26,441 bases of DNA from a virus, in the IMG/VR virus record IMGVR_UViG_3300044614_002718, positions 1-26,441 of that record; one strand, 5' to 3'. The notes below the pieces were generated by a model, which did not search any database, had not been told where the DNA came from, and saw nothing but the letters and a program-made list of their open reading frames with translations. A program made the position numbers and the translations under genes. Positions 4,919 through 9,620 of this stretch are shown piece by piece. Every line of letters begins with the position of its first letter. Position 1 is the stretch's first letter.

Positions 4919-5009
4919 TGAGAGAGGAGGGAATCGAACCCCCGATGGTTCTTATGTAACGCTTTTACAGAGCGCCTCTACACATATTCGCAACAGTAGC
5001 CACTCTCCC
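4919..5009 (-). tRNA. tRNA-Tyr(GUA)
   Basis: Class II tRNA. Acceptor GGGAGAG/CTCTCTC, D-stem GCTAC/GTAG with a loop lacking the usual GG, anticodon stem GCGCT/AGCGT with loop CTGTAAA, long variable region, T-arm GGGGG-TTCGATT-CCCTC, discriminator A. Confidence 0.85.
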
Positions 5010-5113
5010 AAATTTAAATTTAGACGTAATAGGCGGGTTGAACACATGCTACCCATATAATTGCCTACGTTCCCTCAAGAGTTATTCACTCTCGTTAGTT
5101 CCATACGCCTAAA
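5010..5113 (-). other. Spacer with a tRNA-sized hairpin
   Basis: ACGTA...TACGT (5024-5028, 5066-5070) encloses AGGC/GCCT and GGGT/ACCC around an interior containing TTCAACC. A second hairpin AGAGT/ACTCT is at 5078-5092. No ORF. It may be another degraded tRNA-like element; this is weaker than the one at 3624-3678. Confidence 0.4.
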
Positions 5114-5185
5114 TGGGTCTGGTGGGACTCGAACCCACAACTTCCAGGTTAAAAGCCCGTTACTCTACCATTGAGTTACAGACCC
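5114..5185 (-). tRNA. tRNA-Lys(UUU)
   Basis: Acceptor GGGTCTG/CAGACCC, D-stem ACTC/GAGT, anticodon stem CGGG/CCTG with loop CTTTTAA, T-arm GTGGG-TTCGAGT-CCCAC, discriminator A. Confidence 0.93.
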
Positions 5186-5226
5186 ATTAAAAGGTTTAAA
5201 TTTTCGAGGTTCAAAAGTGATGTGTT

Positions 5227-5243
5227 TCAACCACCTTTATAGA
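5227..5243 (-). repeat. 17-nt repeat, copy 1
   Basis: On the minus strand it reads TCTATAAAGGTGGTTGA. An identical copy is at 6661-6677. The TATAAA core suggests a promoter or start element in front of tRNA-Lys and the following array, but I see no good -35 box here. Confidence 0.6.
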
Positions 5244-5304
5244 ATACCACCTTCAGATCTTTGAGGAGTGAATGGTGGACACTTAGGAAACTGTCACAAG
5301 CAAT

Positions 5305-5337
5305 AAAAAAGGGGAGAAACCTTTTTGGTCTCTCCCC
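5305..5337 (-). terminator. Strong intrinsic terminator inside the tRNA array
   Basis: On the minus strand an 11-bp stem (GGGGAGAGACC with GGTTTCTCCCC, one G-T pair) and loop AAAAA are followed by six T. It would stop transcripts coming from tRNA-Gly(UCC) and upstream, so the main array from tRNA-Lys on needs another start or antitermination. Confidence 0.85.
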
Positions 5338-5362
5338 TGTCTTGCCCTTGTTAGAATCTATA

Positions 5363-5446
5363 CTATAGATCCCAATCCGCAAACAGGGGAGTTCCCGCGA
5401 TATGCCAATAGCGGCAATCGAGGAGACTAAACTGTTTTTCTGGCAT
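5363..5446 (-). CDS. Possible 27-aa peptide
   Basis: A short ORF from the ATG at 5446 to a TAG encodes MPEKQFSLLDCRYWHIAG and nine further residues ending in FADWDL. It is the only reasonable ORF in the 5186-5511 gap. A late promoter (TATAAATA) lies 33 nt upstream, and the strong terminator at 5305-5337 follows 25 nt after the stop, so promoter, ORF and terminator form a neat unit. No clear ribosome binding site is visible, and I know no homologue. It could equally be chance or a structured RNA, since CCGC/GCGG repeats lie within it. Confidence 0.3.
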   Translation of the reverse strand: MPEKQFSLLDCRYWHIAGTPLFADWDL

Positions 5447-5479
5447 GGGGTAAGACATTGTTTTCGACCTAAGTGTTAT

Positions 5480-5487
5480 TATTTATA
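5480..5487 (-). promoter_or_regulatory. Late promoter TATAAATA
   Basis: Perfect minus-strand late element, 33 nt before the 27-aa ORF and downstream of tRNA-Gly(UCC). Confidence 0.6.
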
Positions 5488-5511
5488 AGACTTTTATTTC
5501 TAAAAGTCAAG

Positions 5512-5583
5512 AGCGGGGTATCGGAATCGAACCGACGACATCTAACTTGGAAGGATAGCGTTCTACCGCTGAACTAACCCCGC
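5512..5583 (-). tRNA. tRNA-Gly(UCC)
   Basis: Acceptor GCGGGGT/ACCCCGC, D-stem GTTC/GAAC, anticodon stem CTATC/GTTAG (one T-T mismatch) with loop CTTCCAA, T-arm GTCGG-TTCGATT-CCGAT, discriminator T. Confidence 0.92.
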
Positions 5584-5591
5584 ATAAGACA

Positions 5592-5620
5592 ATCATACAT
5601 TATATATATGAGTTTGTCAA
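5592..5620 (-). promoter_or_regulatory. sigma70 promoter before tRNA-Gly(UCC)
   Basis: TTGACA (5620-5615), a 17-nt spacer and TATGAT (5597-5592). The predicted start is within a few bases of the tRNA 5' end at 5583. Confidence 0.75.
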
Positions 5621-5621
5621 G

Positions 5622-5663
5622 CGCCTCAGGCAGGATTCGAACCTGCGACAAACCGCTTATGAG
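5622..5663 (-). pseudogene. 3' half of a tRNA-Met/Ile2 (CAU)
   Basis: From the anticodon loop onward the sequence is a normal tRNA: CTCATAA, 3' stem strand GCGGT, variable TTGTC, T-arm GCAGG-TTCGAAT-CCTGC, acceptor 3' strand CTGAGGC, discriminator G. The 5' half (acceptor GCCTCAG, D-arm, 5' anticodon strand) is absent. In its place are a consensus promoter and the end of the HNH gene 5679-6242. Confidence 0.85.
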
Positions 5664-5666
5664 AAT

Positions 5667-5695
5667 ATTATAAAACATTTAAGTTAAATTGTCAA
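5667..5695 (-). promoter_or_regulatory. Consensus sigma70 promoter overlapping the HNH gene end
   Basis: TTGACA (5695-5690), 17-nt spacer, TATAAT (5672-5667): a full consensus match. The -35 box lies in the last codons of the HNH gene, and the start site would fall at the anticodon loop of the truncated tRNA. Confidence 0.8.
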
Positions 5696-6242
5696 ATGTT
5701 TGTTTTCTTATTTCAAAATGTATCTCCCTATGACAATTTGCGCAAACACAAATACATTTATCTAATTCTCTTTTTTGGTCTTCCCATTTTCTAATTTTCA
5801 TATTGCCGAAATTTTTATCTTTTTGTGTTGGATCTATATGATGAAATTCCAGAGCATCAATACATTTATCATATCCACACCTTTCACATTTTCCACCCTT
5901 ATATTCAACTGCTTTTATTTTATTATTTCTCCATCTTTGTCCTGTTTTTTTATTAGAACATTTTTTACACTGGGATGCCCACAATTTTTTTCTTTTTCTC
6001 CAATATCCAGTATCTTCAGTTAAAAGAACTCCACAACAAGAACAGTTTTGTATTGGATTTCCATTAACTCTTTCTACAGGGTTAAGTGTATATGGGTTTT
6101 CCGAAAAAGGTTTAAAATTTGTATTTAAGTTAAATTTTTTTAACCAATACCTAACTGTTGTTTTTGATTTATTTTCTATATCAGATATTTGAGATGTTGA
6201 TAATCCAGTTTCAATATATTTTTTTAATTTATCTTTATCCAT
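5679..6242 (-). CDS. HNH homing-type endonuclease with N-terminal HTH, 187 aa
   Basis: Residues 1-40 (KKYIETGLSTSQISDIE, TTVRYWLKKFNL) look like a helix-turn-helix DNA-binding domain. Residues about 66-95 hold zinc pairs (CSCCG, CKKCS). The HNH nuclease follows: CERCGYD, LEFHHIDP, and CVCANCHREIH near the C-terminus. This order, a specificity domain before HNH, is usual for homing enzymes. Its 3' end abuts the 3' half of a tRNA-Met, whose 5' half is missing. A late promoter (CATAAATA) lies 21 nt upstream of the ATG, flanked by the inverted repeat ATAGTTCAG/CTGAACTAT (6241-6249, 6275-6283). Unlike the other two HNH genes in the array it runs in the direction of the tRNAs. Very AT-rich. Confidence 0.88.
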   Translation of the reverse strand: MDKDKLKKYIETGLSTSQISDIENKSKTTVRYWLKKFNLNTNFKPFSENPYTLNPVERVNGNPIQNCSCCGVLLTEDTGYWRKRKKLWASQCKKCSNKKTGQRWRNNKIKAVEYKGGKCERCGYDKCIDALEFHHIDPTQKDKNFGNMKIRKWEDQKRELDKCICVCANCHREIHFEIRKQTFDNLT

Positions 6243-6263
6243 AGTTCAGAGGTTTAATATTAC

Positions 6264-6271
6264 TATTTATG
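6264..6271 (-). promoter_or_regulatory. Late promoter CATAAATA
   Basis: NATAAATA element 21 nt upstream of the HNH gene 5679-6242, inside the loop of a 9-bp inverted repeat (6241-6249, 6275-6283). Confidence 0.6.
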
Positions 6272-6288
6272 CAACTGAACTATTATAA

Positions 6289-6360
6289 CAGGCATACCTG
6301 GATTCGAACCAGGAATAAGGGTTTAGAAGACCCGTGTGATATCCCTTTCACCATACGCCC
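6289..6360 (-). tRNA. tRNA-Arg(UCU)
   Basis: Acceptor GGGCGTA/TATGCCT with two G-T pairs, D-stem GTGA/TCAC, anticodon stem CGGGT/ACCCT with loop CTTCTAA, T-arm CCTGG-TTCGAAT-CCAGG, discriminator G. First tRNA of the array. Confidence 0.92.
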
Positions 6361-6389
6361 AAGAGACCCTCTGATTTGTGCTTCACTTC

Positions 6390-6418
6390 ATAATACTCAA
6401 CTTATCTAGAATTGTCAA
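6390..6418 (-). promoter_or_regulatory. sigma70 promoter heading the tRNA array
   Basis: TTGACA (6418-6413), 17-nt spacer, TATTAT (6395-6390), pointing to tRNA-Arg(UCU), whose 5' end is about 25 nt past the likely start. Confidence 0.78.
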
Positions 6419-6660
6419 GTATTACTTTGTTGAAGGATAGGCATAGAGGGTCGTAATGGATTATGCGTGATATATCTCAAGGATATAACAGAGGCATAAC
6501 CTCTATCAGTAGATAAGGCAGGTGAGGTACGTGTCGTGCGTTTCAGAAGTGTCACCGACTCCCATTCTCCTTTTGCTTTCCTTACCTTATCTAGAAAGAA
6601 TCGGACATTTCTAACCCTTTCGTCACACTGAAAGAATGAAGCAGTCAGTGCCGTGATCTC

Positions 6661-6677
6661 TCAACCACCTTTATAGA
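6661..6677 (-). repeat. 17-nt repeat, copy 2
   Basis: Identical to 5227-5243 (minus strand TCTATAAAGGTGGTTGA). Here a TTGACA sits upstream at 6703-6698 across the stop of the Hc1-like gene, 17 nt from a weak TACTCT and 22 nt from TATAAA. Confidence 0.6.
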
Positions 6678-6699
6678 GTACTACAGAAACCAAGGGGTG

Positions 6700-6894
6700 T
6701 CAACCCCCCTTTGCTTCCTTCCTGGCGTTCTTCTCTTCAGTGATCTCGCCACGGCGTGTCTTGACCAGTTTAGCGATCTCCTGAAGCGCCTTACGTGCGC
6801 GTGTACCAGCAGCATTATTGCCGCCAGCAAATTTTTGATCTTCTACTTCCCATGCTTTAACCGCATCAAGTAGTTGTTGTGATGTTTCGGACAT
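6700..6894 (-). CDS. Histone H1-like (Hc1-type) protein, 64 aa
   Basis: The start is set at the ATG at 6894 (MSETSQQLLDAVKAWE), which has GGAG 7 nt upstream; the ATG at 6906 contains that Shine-Dalgarno site. The core KFAGGNNAAGTRARKALQEI and the following LVKTRRGEITEEKNARK match the Hc1-like histone H1 family as I know it, which has GNKAAGTRARKALQELKK. These are small helical basic proteins that bind and compact DNA. The gene is clearly more GC-rich than its neighbours, which suggests transfer or strong codon selection. Role in the phage is inferred: binding phage or host DNA. The early-type motif at 6661-6703 overlaps its end. Confidence 0.8.
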   Translation of the reverse strand: MSETSQQLLDAVKAWEVEDQKFAGGNNAAGTRARKALQEIAKLVKTRRGEITEEKNARKEAKGG

Positions 6895-6936
6895 AATAAT
6901 CTCCATAAAAATAAGATATGTTTATATATAAGACTT

Positions 6937-7323
6937 TTAGTTGCAGTTTTCGACCCACGGAGAACAGATTCTTATTTCTCCTCCAAGTGCCTTACATTCT
7001 TCTGTATAACATACAGAATTATCTATAGGTTTCTCAAAATATTTTGGTTGGTATTTTTTGTCTGCTTCTCGAATAATACGGTCATACTCTGGAGTGACAT
7101 TACGAATTGCTTTATCCACATCTCTCTTTACTCTGCTGTCTAATGATTTTTGATCTTTGATTATATATTCGTTAAGTTCAGCATTTGGAAAATATTTTCG
7201 CTGTATCTCATCAATTAAATTATTCCAATGAGTTTCTTCAATACCTGTGCATCTTGCAAGTGATCCCACAAGAGTAGTAAGAACTGCTATAATAACTACA
7301 ATTTTTATAGTTTTATTTTTCAT
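6937..7323 (-). CDS. Small membrane-anchored protein, 128 aa
   Basis: The N-terminus has two Lys and then a hydrophobic helix (IKIVVIIAVLTTLVGSLA, about residues 6-23) followed by Cys25. LARC resembles a lipobox but has Arg at -1, so lipidation is doubtful; a signal anchor is more likely. The rest is a charged helical domain (about 30-95) and a C-terminal segment with four Cys that could form two disulfides outside the membrane. I know no family. It follows the lysozyme gene and has its own late promoter, so a lysis role such as a spanin-like link between membrane and envelope is possible, but this is inference. Confidence 0.65.
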   Translation of the reverse strand: MKNKTIKIVVIIAVLTTLVGSLARCTGIEETHWNNLIDEIQRKYFPNAELNEYIIKDQKSLDSRVKRDVDKAIRNVTPEYDRIIREADKKYQPKYFEKPIDNSVCYTEECKALGGEIRICSPWVENCN

Positions 7324-7352
7324 AAAAAAGGAGGGTTATGAGTGCCCTCCTT
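7324..7352 (-). terminator. Intrinsic terminator after the lysozyme gene
   Basis: Minus-strand stem AAGGAGGG/CCCTCCTT followed by T's, directly before the ATG of the next gene (7323). Confidence 0.7.
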
Positions 7353-7359
7353 ATTTATT
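7352..7359 (-). promoter_or_regulatory. Late promoter AATAAATA
   Basis: NATAAATA element 28 nt upstream of the gene at 6937-7323. The terminator hairpin lies between the two, so it would be in the 5' leader. Confidence 0.5.
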
Positions 7360-7374
7360 ATTCAGTTGTATAAA

Positions 7375-8034
7375 TTAGGCATCAATCTCAGTTAGAACAA
7401 GACGATTTGCATAGTCATAAGCATAATCTGTTCTTGCTCCAGTGTGTCCCCAACGGATCCACTTTCTAGCAAGTCTCATATAATCACTAATGGATTTTCC
7501 AGGAGTTTTCATTTGGTTCTCAATCATCTTCCAATCACCTTCATGTAGCATATACTGCAATTGAGTATCAAGTGTTGAAGGATCTCCACCAATACGAGCA
7601 GCAAACTTACCAAGACCATAATATCTTGGTGCATTCGTCCACTGAAGGATTCCTACTCCGCCGCTTCTGCAAGCGTGATAAGGCACTCTTGCGCCACCTT
7701 CACAGATATTAGGAGTGAAAGTAGATTCTTGTCGGATATTGCCCATAATGGTTGCTAGGGCGTTTTTGTCAGTAATACCACGTTTCTGTAAAAATTCCAG
7801 AGTACGTGATTCATTAGCATTACATCCTTTACAAACTAACCTTTTAATTTTTGGTTTTTCGGGAACAACCTCTTTGGTCGCTGTCTCCTTAGTTTCTTTT
7901 GTTTCTTCTGGAGCAATTACAAGTGGTGCTTGAATTGTAGAAGAAGTTGCGAAACTCGGTGCTGGCATCGTTGCCGCTGATGTTGCAACCGCACCTAAAA
8001 TTGCTACGGTTACATTTGTTAGGTTTTTAAACAT
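7375..8034 (-). CDS. Secreted tail-lysozyme-type muralytic enzyme, 219 aa
   Basis: Residues 1-29 form a signal-peptide-like segment (VAILGAVATSAATMPAPSFA). A Glu/Lys/Thr/Pro-rich linker follows (about 40-65), then a CKGC pair. The enzyme domain spans about 77-215: SRTLEFLQKRGITDKNA, IMGNIRQESTF with probable catalytic Glu103, GGVGILQWTNAPRY, and WIRWGHTGARTDYAYDY. This matches the phage tail lysozyme family (Phage_lysozyme2 type), which cuts peptidoglycan glycan strands. A signal sequence in place of tail domains suggests an exported endolysin rather than a tail part. A long, structured 5' leader and an early-type promoter at 8176-8204 precede it, and a terminator follows. Confidence 0.85.
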   Translation of the reverse strand: MFKNLTNVTVAILGAVATSAATMPAPSFATSSTIQAPLVIAPEETKETKETATKEVVPEKPKIKRLVCKGCNANESRTLEFLQKRGITDKNALATIMGNIRQESTFTPNICEGGARVPYHACRSGGVGILQWTNAPRYYGLGKFAARIGGDPSTLDTQLQYMLHEGDWKMIENQMKTPGKSISDYMRLARKWIRWGHTGARTDYAYDYANRLVLTEIDA

Positions 8035-8063
8035 TAATTTTAATAGAACTCTACATCCGTATA

Positions 8064-8100
8064 GAAGATGGGGTCTACCTTTTTCTCAAAAGGCATCTTC
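8064..8100 (-). promoter_or_regulatory. Hairpin in the 5' leader of the lysozyme gene
   Basis: GAAGATG (8064-8070) pairs with CATCTTC (8094-8100), with CCTTTT/AAAAGG nested inside. It lies 30 nt before the ATG and could affect translation or RNA stability. Confidence 0.45.
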
Positions 8101-8133
8101 CACGGCTCTAATTTCAAGTCAAAGACTCATAGT

Positions 8134-8156
8134 AAAAAACCCTACTCATAACAGGG
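8134..8156 (-). terminator. Weak terminator or attenuator in the lysozyme leader
   Basis: On the minus strand CCCT/AGGG with a 9-nt loop is followed by six T. The stem is only 4 bp. It lies between the promoter at 8176-8204 and the gene start at 8034. Confidence 0.35.
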
Positions 8157-8175
8157 ATCCTTTAAGGATTTTATC

Positions 8176-8204
8176 ATAATAAGTGATTATTTAGGTTTTG
8201 TCAA
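8176..8204 (-). promoter_or_regulatory. sigma70 promoter upstream of the lysozyme gene
   Basis: TTGACA (8204-8199), 17-nt spacer, TATTAT (8181-8176). The leader to the ATG at 8034 would be about 135 nt. Confidence 0.75.
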
Positions 8205-8209
8205 GATGT

Positions 8210-8689
8210 TCACTTTCCAATCTGTCCACCAGATCTTGAAACACCTGTTCCTCTTCCTCCAGGAACAGTACCAAATCTGCCAGATACTCTAGCGTCAGAT
8301 GGTTCTGCTGGACCTAAATCTCTTCCAGTTTTTCTGTCAACGGATCTTCTTCTTCTAACATTATCAGTCGTCCCAACAGAACTTGTAGGAGTACCTCTGA
8401 AAGTAGCGTATCCAGTATTCTGACGCATTCTACCAGTTCTCTGCATTGTAGTTGCTTTAGTTTCTGGTTTTGGATCAGATTCTTTTGCTTTAGTATCTGA
8501 ATCCGAAATTCCTTTCTTGATTTTAGTTAATCTACTAAAAACTTTAGGAGAAGGTTTTTCTTTCGCAGTTCTTTCAATCTGAGATCTCTTTTGTTTAGCA
8601 GTTTCTGCAGGACTCTTACCACTACCCTTTAGAGATCCAGTATTCCACTTTATTTGTGCTTCTAAAATAAATTGCTGAAAAGTTTTCAT
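8210..8689 (-). CDS. Basic protein with T4-type capsid-targeting peptide, 159 aa
   Basis: The N-terminus MKTFQQFILEA closely matches the capsid-targeting sequence of T4 internal proteins (MKTYQEFIAEA in IPI and IPIII). It ends in I-L-E before Ala, the (L/I)xE site cut by the T4-type prohead protease, so cleavage after Glu10 is predicted. The rest is low-complexity, rich in Lys, Arg, Ser, Thr and Gly, ending in a Gly/Arg-rich tail (GRFGTVPGGRGTGVSRSGG). This fits a protein packed with DNA into the head and released into the host. A GATAAATA late promoter lies 16 nt upstream. Sequence match is direct; packaging and injection are inferred. Confidence 0.72.
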   Translation of the reverse strand: MKTFQQFILEAQIKWNTGSLKGSGKSPAETAKQKRSQIERTAKEKPSPKVFSRLTKIKKGISDSDTKAKESDPKPETKATTMQRTGRMRQNTGYATFRGTPTSSVGTTDNVRRRRSVDRKTGRDLGPAEPSDARVSGRFGTVPGGRGTGVSRSGGQIGK

Positions 8690-8705
8690 CTTTTATTTTT
8701 AGAAG

Positions 8706-8713
8706 TATTTATC
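8706..8713 (-). promoter_or_regulatory. Late promoter GATAAATA
   Basis: NATAAATA element 16 nt upstream of the capsid-targeted protein at 8210-8689; its last base touches the stop of the upstream gene. Confidence 0.6.
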
Positions 8714-9060
8714 TATTCCTTTACGTCAATCTCCTGCTCATCAGTCCATTCTTCATTCTCAATAGAAAGATATTCAATCTCTTCGGTTCCCTCAGAAATA
8801 TTAATCCATTCACTAAATTCCGCTTCAAGTGCTCTTGCATTTCTATGACGATCTGCTTCATGAAGTAACTCAATCTTTTTCATTGCCCATTCTCGGCATT
8901 GATTCAAATAGGGATTTTCAATAGATGTTTCCAAGGTTTCTTCTTCCTCAATGATGGGAGTTTCAGGTTCTGAAGGTTCCTGAGTACTCTCATATACTAC
9001 TTGATTTTCTTCCTTTGTCAAGTAGTGATAAAATTTTCTAATCGCGTCAAAGAGACTCAT
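8713..9060 (-). CDS. Acidic hypothetical protein, 115 aa
   Basis: The protein has an amphipathic N-terminus (LFDAIRKFYHYLTKEE), a Glu/Pro/Thr-rich middle (about 25-45), a helical segment (YLNQCREWAMKKIELLHEAD, ARALEAEFSEW), and a very acidic C-terminal third. No signal peptide or membrane segment. I do not recognise a family. It lies just before the basic capsid-targeted protein at 8210-8689. An acidic partner for a basic DNA-binding protein is possible but is only inferred from charge. The start at 9060 is the first ATG. Confidence 0.6.
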   Translation of the reverse strand: MSLFDAIRKFYHYLTKEENQVVYESTQEPSEPETPIIEEEETLETSIENPYLNQCREWAMKKIELLHEADRHRNARALEAEFSEWINISEGTEEIEYLSIENEEWTDEQEIDVKE

Positions 9061-9100
9061 TTCTTTTTTTAACTATATATCCATAATAGCATAATTTTGA

Positions 9101-9562
9101 ATGACTTGGAAATATAATTCACAAGATTTCACAGAAGCACCTAAGGGAATGGAAGGATTTGTATATCTTATTACAAATTTAACGAATAATAAAAAATATA
9201 TTGGTAAAAAACATTTCTGGACTAGACAAAAAGATCGTAAAACAGGTCGTAGAAAAACTAAAGAAAGTGATTGGCAAAAATATCTGAGTTCATGCGATGA
9301 ACTTAAAGAAGATGCAAAAAATATTGGAGAGGATAAATTTTTAAAAGAAATATTACATTTATGCCCTCATAAGAAATCCATGAGTTTTTATGAGACTATG
9401 GAACAATTTAAAAGAGATGTAATCTTCAAAGAAGATTATTATAATACCAATATTGAAGGTAAATTTTTTACTAGTGAAGTTGAAAGAATTTATAATTTGG
9501 TAGAACATTCACTAATAAATAATGATGTCTCTAGGAACCGCAATTCTCTACAGGCAGATTAG
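9101..9562 (+). CDS. GIY-YIG-like endonuclease, 153 aa
   Basis: Residues about 18-40 (GMEGFVYLITNLTNNKKYIGKKHF) carry the GIY-YIG signature in the form VYL...YIGKK, followed by a charged segment (RQKDRKTGRRKTKESDWQKY) that suits the family's DNA contact region. A later helix with Glu (FYETMEQFKRDVIF) may supply the metal-binding Glu. These enzymes are small homing or Seg-like nucleases in T4-type phages. No NUMOD region follows, so it is a short version. It is on the plus strand, against the neighbouring genes. A terminator-like hairpin follows the stop. No perfect late promoter is visible; TATATATC at about 9074 is a weak candidate. Confidence 0.75.
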   Translation: MTWKYNSQDFTEAPKGMEGFVYLITNLTNNKKYIGKKHFWTRQKDRKTGRRKTKESDWQKYLSSCDELKEDAKNIGEDKFLKEILHLCPHKKSMSFYETMEQFKRDVIFKEDYYNTNIEGKFFTSEVERIYNLVEHSLINNDVSRNRNSLQAD

Positions 9563-9585
9563 GTGCTCTTATGGGCACCTCTTCT
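9561..9585 (+). terminator. Terminator after the 9101-9562 gene
   Basis: AGGTGC/GCACCT stem (9561-9566, 9575-9580) followed by a T-rich run. It also overlaps the stop codon. Confidence 0.5.
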
Positions 9586-9587
9586 AT

Positions 9588-9595
9588 TATAAATA
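9588..9595 (+). promoter_or_regulatory. Late promoter TATAAATA
   Basis: Perfect late element 25 nt upstream of the ATG at 9621, close to the 23-nt spacing seen before the plus-strand HNH genes. Confidence 0.7.
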
Positions 9596-9620
9596 ATACT
9601 GCGGTTCATAGAGAATAAAA

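Larger units (their letters stand above)
6361..6690. other. 330-bp leader region without a clear gene
   Basis: Holds the early promoter for tRNA-Arg(UCU) and many inverted repeats: GACCCTCT/AGAGGGTC (6365-6372, 6446-6453) and TAGATAAGG/CCTTATCTA (6510-6518, 6585-6593) enclosing an 84-nt unit. Short ORFs exist on the minus strand, for example a GTG-started one of about 46 codons, but none is convincing. It may encode a structured leader or small RNA. Confidence 0.4.

Noticed and set aside
4668-5060. ORFs of 64 aa (minus) and 79 aa (plus)
   Set aside because: Both cross well-folded tRNAs (Gly, Tyr-like, Ala, Tyr) and have no coding character.
5010-5113. glnA/Downstream-peptide RNA-like motif (GGGAACGT near a short ORF)
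   Set aside because: Only fragments resemble my memory of the consensus; the paired core could not be placed.
6480-6620. Minus-strand ORFs of about 19 and 46 codons in the leader region
   Set aside because: Starts are GTG or have a badly spaced ribosome site, and the composition is not protein-like; the region is better explained by inverted repeats.
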